Of a stretch of DNA of 64,000 bases, positions 1 to 7,934 are shown piece by piece (the stretch's first letter is position 1; each line of letters opens with the position of its first letter). This stretch comes from JAYEHL01 sp041653935 (GTDB taxonomy: Bacteria > Chloroflexota > Dehalococcoidia > E44-bin15), in NCBI GenBank assembly GCA_041653935.1, contig JBAZEO010000002.1:310001-374000 (forward strand), written 5' to 3'. The notes below the pieces were generated by a model. That model worked only from the letters and a program-made list of their open reading frames with translations, ran no database searches and had not been told where the DNA came from. Both the position numbers and the translations under genes were made by a program.

Positions 1-10
1 GAGAAACATA

Positions 11-865
11 TTATGCCTCCCATTCTATTAAGTTGTATAGTTCCATTGCTTGTATCATGTTGATGGGTCTGCGGTGACAGCTCTTTTGCAAACATTGAAA
101 TATAAAGTTATCGAAACTGGAATGGTGTCCATATGAAGCCAGCGCTCTAGGCTGAATTGTTAGGGTGTTTTGTATGCATTCTCCAGCTGATTTTGTACCA
201 ATAATGTATGGATTATTTCCCGTAAGGAGCTCATAGAAAACCACAGCGAGCGAGAACATGTCAGTCCGAATTGAAATCTTGCGTTTTTCATTGTGAATTT
301 GCTCCGGAGGAGAATACCCAGGGGTGAGCGGCCCAAAAATTGCAAAGGAATTTGTGATTGAAGTCAAATCTAGGTTTCTAGCAATACCGAAATCTATAAG
401 AACAACTCTATCCGTACATACTATTATATTCTCAGGTTTGATGTCTCGATGAACTAGGTTCCTCTGTTCTGTTATAGTCAAGGCTTCCATCAAGGCATTC
501 ATAATAAGATGTGTTTCATTTATTGGTATTGGTTTGGGATAGTAAGAATTGATTATTTCTCTCAAATTCTTTCCAGGAAGCAACTCTTCGACAATATATA
601 GCACACACTGGTCTTTATATACAAACTCTCCAAAATCATAGAGCTTTGAAAATAACCTTGATTCAAGACTTGCAGCGATATCTACTTCTCTTAGCACACG
701 CTCTTTTTCTTCTGCATTAGACGGGTAGACAAGCTTCAATACGATGTCACCAAAGTCTGTGTGCCTGGCCTTATAGACCGTTTTTTGGCCACCTTTCTTC
801 CATGGTTTTACTATATGTATCTTGGACAATTGATCAAGCAATTTAGGAAGGATGTTTTCGTCCAT
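11..865 (-). CDS. Hanks-type Ser/Thr protein kinase
   Basis: This 284-residue cytoplasmic protein is a compact kinase domain with no membrane segment or sensor domain. A Gly-rich loop (GGQKTVYKA, about 25-33) is followed by the ATP-binding Lys44, Glu60, the catalytic loop HRDIKPEN (139-146), the Mg-binding DFG (158-160), a PPE motif (186-188) in place of APE, and Asp202, so all catalytic residues are present. The ATG lies inside the upstream gene (23-bp overlap), so the two are probably translationally coupled. Kinase activity is inferred from motifs. The substrate is unknown; the overlapping nuclease-like protein is the obvious candidate partner. The region is AT-rich and accessory in character. 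Confidence 0.9.
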   Translation of the reverse strand: MDENILPKLLDQLSKIHIVKPWKKGGQKTVYKARHTDFGDIVLKLVYPSNAEEKERVLREVDIAASLESRLFSKLYDFGEFVYKDQCVLYIVEELLPGKNLREIINSYYPKPIPINETHLIMNALMEALTITEQRNLVHRDIKPENIIVCTDRVVLIDFGIARNLDLTSITNSFAIFGPLTPGYSPPEQIHNEKRKISIRTDMFSLAVVFYELLTGNNPYIIGTKSAGECIQNTLTIQPRALASYGHHSSFDNFIFQCLQKSCHRRPINMIQAMELYNLIEWEA

Positions 866-1556
866 TAGAGATACTCCTATCTATTAATAATTCATTTAGT
901 TTCCATGAGAAGAAGGAGTCAATACGGACTTTGTATAGAGGTTCCTTAATAATTCTAAAAGATTGAGATTTGCTTCGAGATTGTACAATTAATCCTATCC
1001 CTCTATTTGCACACTCCAATCGAATTGCATTAATAGTTGAACTTGTGAAATTTGGGACAATAATGTATGAGCTATTAGTAAACCAAAGATATCTTTCAGC
1101 TTGTTCGACAGCTCTCTTCCATTTGGATATCTTAGCTTCGAAAGCAAGAATATCCTTTATAACAAATGTCTTGTCCTTAGTACAAATACGAACGTTACCG
1201 TTCTTATAAATGTTAATAAGGCCTCTTGATCTTAGTGTCTCAAGTACTTGAGACAGCGGTCCATTATTTGTTTTCAGGTAATTACCTAAGTCTTGAACAG
1301 TACATACTGGGTTTTCGGAAAGATAGACCATAGCATAGGCAGAAAGGTTAGAGAATACTGGTGGCATCTTGTTGATAGATTCACACCTCTTTAATAATTT
1401 TGCTTTGTTATAGTGTATAGCTAAAATATCTACTATGCCCCAGGCAGTTTTTATTTCATTTAAAATAAGGACGCCTTCTCCTCTTTGAAGAGTCTTCCCG
1501 TATACTTTAGTGAAGTCATCAACTAGTAATTGCTCTGAGTCGTGTTTCCGTGTCAT
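843..1556 (-). CDS. Predicted PD-(D/E)XK-like nuclease with internal winged helix
   Basis: This 237-residue protein is not confidently assigned to a family. An N-terminal segment carries an acidic position in GIVDILAI (Asp43). Residues about 64-130 look like a winged helix (LGNYLKTNNGPLSQVLETL, then LRSRGLINIY). After it comes FEAKISKWKRAVEQAERY, in which Glu140 and Lys142 form an ExK pair followed by a Q-x3-Y helix typical of restriction-endonuclease-like folds. Asp43 and the ExK pair could form one active site split by the DNA-binding insertion. The gene overlaps the downstream kinase gene by 23 bp, which argues for a two-gene operon. Nuclease activity is inference; a DNA-binding regulator is the alternative. 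Confidence 0.7.
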   Translation of the reverse strand: MTRKHDSEQLLVDDFTKVYGKTLQRGEGVLILNEIKTAWGIVDILAIHYNKAKLLKRCESINKMPPVFSNLSAYAMVYLSENPVCTVQDLGNYLKTNNGPLSQVLETLRSRGLINIYKNGNVRICTKDKTFVIKDILAFEAKISKWKRAVEQAERYLWFTNSSYIIVPNFTSSTINAIRLECANRGIGLIVQSRSKSQSFRIIKEPLYKVRIDSFFSWKLNELLIDRSISNGRKHPS

Positions 1557-1828
1557 GCTGCAAAGCCTTTATAGTTATTAAAATTTCTATTCTTCTTATG
1601 CATGTCGAAGATGGCTAATGCTCAAGCATAGAGCATCAATCGTCGAGCTATATTATAATGGTTAAGCAACTCAAACAAAATACTAACTACACCTCTTTTT
1701 GTTAACAGTTTTAACTCTTTGAACCTTATATATGTCTAGGACTAGTATTCTTCGATGTCAATTTGAGTCTCTTAATCGACTTGTTTAGTTATCATCACTT
1801 TTGACTATCATGTCTATCCTAAAATATA

Positions 1829-2518
1829 ATGCTACTAGAAGATGAATCAAAAATAGTTGCTGACACCGCAAGAACAAATGGAGAAGAACCATTGAAGCAT
1901 ATAAGCTTCTTGTGCGAGCACAGTGCTGAGTACGTCCTCGTGCATAACATCGTAGAGATACTTTCTCATGAATACGACTGCATCATTCCAATTTTCTTCT
2001 GGACAACTCGTGAGGGGACATCTATTGCGTCAAAGGGTATGGGATGTAACTCTGTAAAACTTGTAACTGCATACGCGCGCAGACCGAAAGTACAATATCC
2101 CTTCGACACAGCGATTCAGATGAAGGTCAACGCACTGTTATTCCACGCTGCTGAATCGGGATTATCAGTGGGTAGCCCTGTTCTTGCAGGCGTTCCTCTT
2201 GCTAATAATCTTCTTCAATTCACCATGAGTACGCAGTGCTCATGGTTCCAATTGCACAAACCAGCCAATGATGCAAGAGATGTAGAAATCCGACTTGCAC
2301 TCGATGGATCATGTGTTGATCATGATTATGATTGCTCTGCTGTTGAGGGGCCGCTCACGATCGATGAAATATTATACACGGTCAGAAACAATGCACGGCT
2401 AATGTCTTGGAAAGAAGCGGTTTACGGAATGCGATATATCAGAACTCAAGAAGATAATGAGCAACTATGGTTTCTTAGGTCAGGATATCGTCCATTTTAC
2501 CTCGTTATTCCCTCATGA
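1829..2518 (+). CDS. Hypothetical protein, 229 aa
   Basis: I do not recognise this protein. It is a soluble-looking 229-residue product with no signal peptide, no membrane segment and no obvious nucleotide-binding or metal motif. The N-terminal half mixes short beta-like stretches (YDCIIPIFFW) with a Gly/Ser-rich loop. The C-terminus contains aromatic-rich WKEAVYGMRYIRT and YRPFYLVIP segments. No clear Shine-Dalgarno precedes the ATG, so the start is uncertain. It is divergent from the nuclease/kinase pair across 272 bp of AT-rich DNA and lies 47 bp before the zinc-finger gene. Confidence 0.55.
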   Translation: MLLEDESKIVADTARTNGEEPLKHISFLCEHSAEYVLVHNIVEILSHEYDCIIPIFFWTTREGTSIASKGMGCNSVKLVTAYARRPKVQYPFDTAIQMKVNALLFHAAESGLSVGSPVLAGVPLANNLLQFTMSTQCSWFQLHKPANDARDVEIRLALDGSCVDHDYDCSAVEGPLTIDEILYTVRNNARLMSWKEAVYGMRYIRTQEDNEQLWFLRSGYRPFYLVIPS

Positions 2519-2565
2519 GGTTTAACATTATGATTAATTTCTGAGTAGGTCGCAGGAGGTGAGAA

Positions 2566-2823
2566 ATGGCGAACTGTCCAAATTGTAATAGCACTGGAAA
2601 AATAGAAGGTCCTCCTGGTACTTTAAGGATCTCGGCTTATACCAAGCGCTGTCCTAGTTGTAAAGGTTCTGGTAAAGTGACTGCCGAAGTAGCACGATGG
2701 TGGGTAATCTGTAAAGAGTGTAACGGGTGGGGAGAGGTTGGAATGCAAATAGCTCCGCAAACTTGTCCGATATGCAAGGGTGTAGGAATAATCTCACGAA
2801 GCCGTAGAAGAGCAACAGAATAG
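2566..2823 (+). CDS. Small DnaJ-type zinc-finger protein
   Basis: An 85-residue protein consisting almost entirely of four CxxCxxxG-type motifs: CPNCNSTG (4-11), CPSCKGSG (29-36), CKECNGWG (49-56) and CPICKGVG (67-74). This is the layout of the cysteine-rich domain of DnaJ, which binds two zinc ions, but no J domain is present. A strong Shine-Dalgarno (AGGAGGTGAG) precedes the ATG. The C-terminal tail (SRSRRRATE) is basic. In DnaJ the domain takes part in substrate binding and disulfide chemistry; a stand-alone copy could be a small chaperone-like or RNA-binding protein. No J-domain partner is seen nearby. Confidence 0.8.
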   Translation: MANCPNCNSTGKIEGPPGTLRISAYTKRCPSCKGSGKVTAEVARWWVICKECNGWGEVGMQIAPQTCPICKGVGIISRSRRRATE

Positions 2824-2922
2824 TAGATATCAGGTTAAAACAGTTCAAGTAGTTAAACAAAATATTAGCCCCAAACATTTTTATTAACTATGCTAACTTG
2901 TTTAACCCAAGCTCACGACGTA

Positions 2923-3771
2923 TTACTTCACACATGAATCGGAGAAATATGGCAAGGAGCGTATCGGTAATGGAACACCGGAATAATGCTTCACGAAGTG
3001 TGTATCACCAAGCAGCCAATAGTAAAGATTAGCATGCCTGCCATCGGGGTGTATTTTCAATCCAACACCACCTATCCTACTCAAATCACTTGCAAACAAC
3101 TTCTTGATAGATTCAAAAATTGGTGGTGAATACCTTGACTCACCTGCAACATGTGCGGTAGTACATGAAGTAATCAAATCAGCAACCTGCAAAAGGCGTA
3201 TGAATTTCTGAGGTGATGATAGGACATTAAGTAGTATTCTCTTATTTCTTAGATAAGCTGTTCCTAGTGAAAGGACATTCCGACATTCCCCAAGGAAAAC
3301 GCTCTCTGTCTGTTTATCACCACTGGGACAAGAAAAAAGAACTACTCCTTGTGTTTTCCTGGCTTGCAAATTGTTGTGAATCCGTTCAAGTAGCAGTATA
3401 GTCGCATCCATTTCATGACTGACTTTTGTTGTAGCTGTGCGAGACGTAGTATCTTCGATAACCACTATAGCAGTAGTATCATAACTATCTAGTATTTCGA
3501 TTATTTTCAGGAAAAACTCCCTACGTTTTTTACCATAGAGATTTGCCCTCATCCAAAGATCTGTGCCTGGTGACCATTTGAATGGTTCGTCAACTGGAAA
3601 ACCAGTGTCACAACATAGTTTATTAATATCTGTCTCCACTTGCCAAACCGAATCCCCTGGTACAAGTATTCCCCCAACGGCTACTAACGGGCCCATACCA
3701 TCCCGTGTTGGTTTATATTGTTTGGCATCATCTACAAAAAAGAAATCTATTGACGGTTTTGATTCTTCCAT
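2923..3771 (-). CDS. DUF3800 domain protein
   Basis: A 282-residue DUF3800-type protein. The N-terminal strand IDFFFVDD holds the acidic pair usual in the family (normally DESG-like, here DDAK), and near the C-terminus LLQVADLITSCTTAH contributes another conserved Asp. The fold is thought to be RNase H-like, though activity is unproven in most members, which are common in mobile and accessory DNA. I place the start at the ATG at 3771 (MEESKPSI). An upstream in-frame extension to 3939 would add a Cys-rich hydrophobic leader encoded by the short-motif array, which looks spurious. Confidence 0.75.
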   Translation of the reverse strand: MEESKPSIDFFFVDDAKQYKPTRDGMGPLVAVGGILVPGDSVWQVETDINKLCCDTGFPVDEPFKWSPGTDLWMRANLYGKKRREFFLKIIEILDSYDTTAIVVIEDTTSRTATTKVSHEMDATILLLERIHNNLQARKTQGVVLFSCPSGDKQTESVFLGECRNVLSLGTAYLRNKRILLNVLSSPQKFIRLLQVADLITSCTTAHVAGESRYSPPIFESIKKLFASDLSRIGGVGLKIHPDGRHANLYYWLLGDTHFVKHYSGVPLPIRSLPYFSDSCVK

Positions 3772-3878
3772 ATTAAATCCACATAACAATTTTAGAATAC
3801 AGCTAAGATACCACTTCACTTTGACATTGGCAACAAGATAAATCATACAAAACAATGCAGCACAGCACCCCCAGCACA

Positions 3879-4129
3879 AAACATAGCTAATTAGTAAGCA
3901 GCCCCCACTTATTACATACTTTATAACACAATTTAACATAGCAATGCTGCAACATGCTGCGCTATGTATAGCTTGCTATGTGTAGCGCTATGTTTTTTGC
4001 TGCGTCAATGATAACCATACGTAGCAAATAATACATAGCATTAGTAATATATCGGTGATCAATTGTGTAGCAAGTTGTATTTAGCAAGTGCTGCGTTCTG
4101 TGGTATGTTATGTAGCAAAATTTGCTACA
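3879..4129. repeat. Iteron-like array of ACATAGC and TAGCAA motifs
   Basis: An AT-rich non-coding stretch with a dense cluster of short related motifs. ACATAGC or its complement occurs at 3881-3887, 3936-3942, 3961-3967, 3975-3981, 3987-3993 and 4033-4039. A GTAGCAA/TAGCAAG variant then recurs from 4020 to 4119, ending in a perfect 9-bp inverted repeat (TGTAGCAAA, one base, TTTGCTACA) at 4111-4129. The clustering in both orientations suggests a multi-site protein-binding region: an operator for the flanking genes, or an origin or partition site of an integrated element. No protein-coding sequence is supported in 3772-4226. Confidence 0.5.
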
Positions 4130-4170
4130 GCCGATGGTCTTGAGTCATATCATGTGGTAGTTAAAATTTT

Positions 4171-4217
4171 GTCCCACTTATTATAATATGCATTTACTAT
4201 ATTGTATTAAGTGGGAC
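4171..4217. terminator. Long hairpin, possible terminator
   Basis: GTCCCACTTA (4171-4180) pairs perfectly with TAAGTGGGAC (4208-4217), and the AT-rich interior can extend the stem partly. A T-run follows on the + strand (4219-4224) and a shorter TTTT on the - strand. It sits just beyond the stop of the minus-strand gene at 4227, so it may terminate that gene. Confidence 0.5.
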
Positions 4218-4226
4218 ATTTTTTAT

Positions 4227-5156
4227 CTAATGCTCTTCTGATCTATTATCACTATCATCTTGCCCAGTATCACTATATTCTTCAATATCGCTATCCGTAG
4301 GATGATAAACCGTCTCGAAACCCTGTTGTCGTTTTGTCAGCTTTTTCTTCCGATCCGCAATTATATATGAATCTGTCTCACGCACATTAAACTCGCCGCT
4401 CTTCTCATCCATCTTTGCCCCTACTTCCGGTGGGCCCTTATACATATCGACCATGCTCCATTCATTAATGCATTCAACTACTTTAGTAATCTCATCATCA
4501 TTCAACATGCCAGTGTCACGCAGAATCTGTATCTTTTTATCTTTGTCACGGCCAAATATGAACGGCCTATCATGCACCATGAGTCGAGCTAAGGCTTTCT
4601 CAAAGTCTCTTGACGTATCACCCCTAGCAATCTTCACTAAATGTTTGGCTCGATTCGATGCAAGGAACTGCCTCATTTTTTGAGATGCGTTCCAGCGGTT
4701 CAACCTGTGTCCTGGAAGTTCCGGATGCATTGCCGAATTAAGAAGCTCCCCGATCATCTGCACGAGTCTCTTCACATCGATAAGTTCCGGCGCATGGCTC
4801 GAATAACGATTTGATTTAGCAGATATTACATTCAGAGTTAATCCATATATGAAGTACCAGCTATCGATAACCTTATCATCTGTTGCTGATTTTGCCCTTA
4901 TCACAAAATAGTCGGCTGGTATATCACTCTCTTTTATTCGTCTTTCAAGAAATTTCGTAAAGCTAGTTTCATTCTCATACGGAACACAAAACGCAACCCA
5001 CTCGTCACAGTTAATATCAGCTGCAGCCTGTGCGAAAGCCCCAGCCATCTTAGCTGCATCTTTTGGGTCGCGCCAGCCCTTTTCCAGATATGCCCAGAGA
5101 TGATCGCCAACCGCATTCCAGAACTGACCCGTGTAGCGTTTTTTAGGTTGAGCCAT
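4227..5156 (-). CDS. Hypothetical protein with acidic C-terminal tail
   Basis: I do not recognise this 309-residue soluble protein. The start is placed at the ATG at 5156 (MAQPKKRY), preceded by GAAGGGA; a TTG seven codons upstream is possible. The first half contains aromatic helices and a YFIYGLTLNVISAKSNRYSS segment. The middle is basic (ASQKMRQFLASNRAKHLVKIA), suggesting nucleic-acid contact. The last 30 residues are rich in Asp, Glu and Ser (SDIEEYSDTGQDDSDNRSEE), probably disordered. It lies in the same orientation as the next upstream gene, across 168 bp of AT-rich spacer, in the putative mobile segment. Confidence 0.55.
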   Translation of the reverse strand: MAQPKKRYTGQFWNAVGDHLWAYLEKGWRDPKDAAKMAGAFAQAAADINCDEWVAFCVPYENETSFTKFLERRIKESDIPADYFVIRAKSATDDKVIDSWYFIYGLTLNVISAKSNRYSSHAPELIDVKRLVQMIGELLNSAMHPELPGHRLNRWNASQKMRQFLASNRAKHLVKIARGDTSRDFEKALARLMVHDRPFIFGRDKDKKIQILRDTGMLNDDEITKVVECINEWSMVDMYKGPPEVGAKMDEKSGEFNVRETDSYIIADRKKKLTKRQQGFETVYHPTDSDIEEYSDTGQDDSDNRSEEH

Positions 5157-5324
5157 GTGTTGTGGGGTTCCCTTCAAATAATAAGTATATAGGATATTGT
5201 TTGTGTTGTATTGTTAATTTTTAATAACCTTAAAAAGCATGTGCTTTCTTAACATATTAAACAATATGTATTAGATATAAATTAAACACGATATTATTGT
5301 ATTTAGTGATATTGTGATGATTTT

Positions 5325-6146
5325 CTAGCCAACCATGTTATCCAGATCATCACATACTTGTTGGAATTTTTGCTCGATCTCTCTATATCGCACCTTTAAA
5401 TCGGGAATAAGAGCTTCGAAATCGTCTAATACCATGTTACAGAATTCATCGTCTGGATAAGGCAGTGGTTCTATTTCATCAGGTGAGAACTTTGTTTCGC
5501 GGCTAGGCTTGATTAAAGTCATGCAGTAATTGGTAAGGGCTTCATTCAGATTTTTCCATATGTCGCCAAAGACAGGCATTCTTATGGCGACCTGTTGAGC
5601 CGCCTGCTTCAAATCACTGTTTAGGCTCTGTACCATCTGTTCAAGCTCATCATAATGCTGGCAGAATGATTCACTGCCTTCATACTCTTTAAGCTTGTCG
5701 TATCGAGCAGGCCATTTCGACCATACTTTTAGGTCGGGAATCATTAGACGGAGCCAGCCATCAGGCGTTAAGCGCCAATCTTCTCCCCCGTAGTACCAGG
5801 TTGATTCTTCAACGAGGAATTGTTCATCGTAGTGTGGATTGATGATGCGATTTTGCAATTTGGTAAGTGTCTGTTTTATATCGTCTCGGACTGGTGATTT
5901 GCGAAGCTTGTACTCTGGAAACCATTCAGTGCATTTTTCGACCTTTGTAGTCCATTTGCCATTCAGCTTTTTAATAATCTGCTCGGGTTTTGAGCCCTTC
6001 TTTAATTCTTTTAGGACAATCCCGAGACGTCTTACTCTGTCTTCGTCGATTTGTAATTCATTGGCGATCTTTTCTACAGTGTCACCATCGTTCACACAGT
6101 CCCACACTTCAAAAGTTAGCTGTCTTTCAGATTTACTCATATGCAT
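5325..6146 (-). CDS. Hypothetical protein with N-terminal HTH-like segment
   Basis: I do not recognise the family of this 273-residue protein. Residues about 20-45 (GDTVEKIANELQIDEDRVRR) read as a helix-turn-helix similar to sigma-factor region 4 or resolvase-type HTHs, suggesting DNA binding. The rest is largely helical with clustered Trp residues (STWYYGGEDWRL) and no signal peptide or membrane segment. ATG codons at 6146 and 6140 are both possible starts and neither has a strong Shine-Dalgarno. It is divergent from the tandem paralogues that begin at 6305 and may regulate the shared intergenic region. Confidence 0.55.
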   Translation of the reverse strand: MHMSKSERQLTFEVWDCVNDGDTVEKIANELQIDEDRVRRLGIVLKELKKGSKPEQIIKKLNGKWTTKVEKCTEWFPEYKLRKSPVRDDIKQTLTKLQNRIINPHYDEQFLVEESTWYYGGEDWRLTPDGWLRLMIPDLKVWSKWPARYDKLKEYEGSESFCQHYDELEQMVQSLNSDLKQAAQQVAIRMPVFGDIWKNLNEALTNYCMTLIKPSRETKFSPDEIEPLPYPDDEFCNMVLDDFEALIPDLKVRYREIEQKFQQVCDDLDNMVG

Positions 6147-6304
6147 ATTATTGCCGTTTTCTCATATCGACACAATACCAAAAAAGTGCATATATTCTGC
6201 CTACTTTCTGCGATTCAAGATTGGCTATCTAGGGGGGTACGATTGAATCAAGAGATTTTTAAAGCGCTTAAATGTCTCAAATAAGTAGAAAGAAGGTAAG
6301 TAAA

Positions 6305-7078
6305 ATGAACACAAATCAGAAAATTAGGTGGGGTTTTGATGAACCGATACTATCAAAGGTATCATTTGCAGAAATGATGACATATGGGGAGTACGAGTCA
6401 CTGTGGAAGTTCCCTCATACATTTGACGCCTCAGAAAAGCCTCTTAATCCCTGGGTGGAACACGACCCTAATCTGGCAAAAGCAGACTTAATTCCGGTGG
6501 TGAATAATGGCCCGACTCGCTTCGACCTCAAACAAAGGATGGTCACCATAACAACGAGCATCGCGCCCCTTGGCTTTTCCAATCTTTGCTGCCAAGTTTC
6601 ATCGGCTTTAGAGGTTTCGGATGAGAATATATGCCGGATTGCATCTAAGCATGGGATTGCGAAAATGGCAGACGATCCTCGAACTGCCGTAATGTGGGAG
6701 GAGTATAGCTCTATGATGTGCAATGCCGTAATGGGTGGCAATAAGCTTGTAATCAATGCTTTGGCTAATCCAAGCTACTACACCTATAAAGACATGGAGT
6801 ATGCATATATCTCGTTCCCCACTCTCTGGTGGGTACATGATTTATTGAAGACGCTGGCAGGTCTCTATGGCATAACTCCCAGCGCATTGGTCCCAATAGC
6901 GATCTATCACTCAATCATTACCCAGCCTGAGAGCGCTCAATGGCCAGTCACCAAACCTGATAAGAAACAGATAAATGAAGAACTCGACTATTTCTGGAAG
7001 TTGATGGGCATAAGGAGAGATACAATCAAACGAATCGGACAGGAACTGAATAAATCGAAAGGAGAAAACAATGTATAA
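6305..7078 (+). CDS. Paralogue A of an unrecognised two-gene family
   Basis: A soluble protein of about 257 residues, family unknown. The start at 6305 has AAGG eight bases upstream; the in-frame ATG at 6272 lacks a Shine-Dalgarno. The C-terminal 160 residues are clearly homologous to the next gene. Shared features are a DDPR/GDPR motif followed by an aromatic residue, a P-x-Y-x-Y motif (NPSYYTY/EPYYIY), an FWW/LWW motif in front of an LL helix, a P(I)xIYHSI helix, and a terminal FWKxMxIRxxxI helix. The two genes overlap by 8 bp. They sit beside a serine recombinase, so they may be cargo or recombination-associated functions. Confidence 0.65.
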   Translation: MNTNQKIRWGFDEPILSKVSFAEMMTYGEYESLWKFPHTFDASEKPLNPWVEHDPNLAKADLIPVVNNGPTRFDLKQRMVTITTSIAPLGFSNLCCQVSSALEVSDENICRIASKHGIAKMADDPRTAVMWEEYSSMMCNAVMGGNKLVINALANPSYYTYKDMEYAYISFPTLWWVHDLLKTLAGLYGITPSALVPIAIYHSIITQPESAQWPVTKPDKKQINEELDYFWKLMGIRRDTIKRIGQELNKSKGENNV

Positions 7079-7835
7079 AGATGTAACAATAGTCAAGTAT
7101 CAGGGAGGTAGGGTGGTATGTGAGGTAGTGGCTGTTAAAATACCATCAGAATTTATACGAGCTATTAATAAGAGTAAAACCCTACTACAGCTCGATGAGG
7201 CATATCGGCCAGACTGTAATTGTCTTCAAGCTTGTCCTGCCTCTGACCCAGAGCCGGAAAATAGCAGCCTAAAAGACAGCTTCAGTCAGAGCACCGATGC
7301 TTTCGATATCGAACATAAAAGTGATTCTGTGTCTTTCAGCCACGCTCCCAAAGGTTTTTCTGAAATCTGCAGGGAGATAGTTTCGAGGTATGGCCTGTCG
7401 TATGCCCGATTCTATCGTCTCACGTTAAAGGATGGTATTACCATAATAGTAGGTGATCCCAGGATGGAAAAAATGTACTTGCAGCTTAAACACACTGTCA
7501 ATGCAGCACAAGAAAAGGGCAACGAGGCTGTGTTATCTGCCATTAGGGAACCCTATTATATCTATCGACAAGAAGAGCCCGTACACATTAAAGCTAGCTG
7601 TTTTTGGTGGGTAAGTAATCTATTACGTATGCCCGCAAGAGCGTGTGGCATATCGGTTGGTCAGCTAGCACCTATAGTGATATACCATTCCATCAATACA
7701 TTGCCGGACTGTGATTTCAAAGACGGCCAGAAAGAATCGATAAATGCCGAAATTCAGCATTTCTGGAAAGCGATGGCCATAAGGCAAGAGTCAATCAACA
7801 GTATTGCGAAAGAGTTGGCCCCTCAGCGACCATGA
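7071..7835 (+). CDS. Paralogue B of the same unrecognised family
   Basis: This 254-residue protein starts at an ATG with a good AAAGGAG and overlaps paralogue A by 8 bp. Residues 1-35 form a short domain absent from A (VTIVKYQGGRVVCEVVAVKI). A linker of about 60 residues contains CNCLQAC (49-55) and many Ser/Asp. The homologous core spans about 93-250 and includes GDPR (128-131), PYYIY (161-165), CFWWVSNLL (177-185), PIVIYHSI (201-208) and FWKAMAIR (231-238). The matching core with a different N-terminus suggests duplication and specialisation, perhaps as heteromer partners. Function is unknown. Confidence 0.65.
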   Translation: MYKDVTIVKYQGGRVVCEVVAVKIPSEFIRAINKSKTLLQLDEAYRPDCNCLQACPASDPEPENSSLKDSFSQSTDAFDIEHKSDSVSFSHAPKGFSEICREIVSRYGLSYARFYRLTLKDGITIIVGDPRMEKMYLQLKHTVNAAQEKGNEAVLSAIREPYYIYRQEEPVHIKASCFWWVSNLLRMPARACGISVGQLAPIVIYHSINTLPDCDFKDGQKESINAEIQHFWKAMAIRQESINSIAKELAPQRP

Positions 7836-7842
7836 GTATCTT

Positions 7843-7904
7843 CAGGGTGGGCAGGGGATCAGCGCAGGCACTGACAAGACCTACAATGACCTCTGCCCAC
7901 CCTG
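7843..7904 (+). terminator. 12-bp stem hairpin between the paralogues and the recombinase
   Basis: CAGGGTGGGCAG (7843-7854) is a perfect inverted copy of CTGCCCACCCTG (7893-7904), separated by 38 nt. It begins 8 bp after the stop of paralogue B and is followed by a weak T-rich stretch. It probably limits readthrough into the recombinase; a structured small RNA or a recombination-site arm are alternatives. Confidence 0.5.
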
Positions 7905-7934
7905 AGCTTTCTTATTAGGAAACGGTAAACGGCG

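Noticed and set aside
3772..3939. N-terminal extension of the DUF3800 gene
   Set aside because: It would add a Cys-rich hydrophobic leader encoded by the repeat array and lacks a start signal; the ATG at 3771 fits family length better.
7843..7904. Hairpin as a serine-recombinase attachment site
   Set aside because: Att sites for this family have no recognisable consensus here and the hairpin is better explained as a terminator; no second copy was found in the window.
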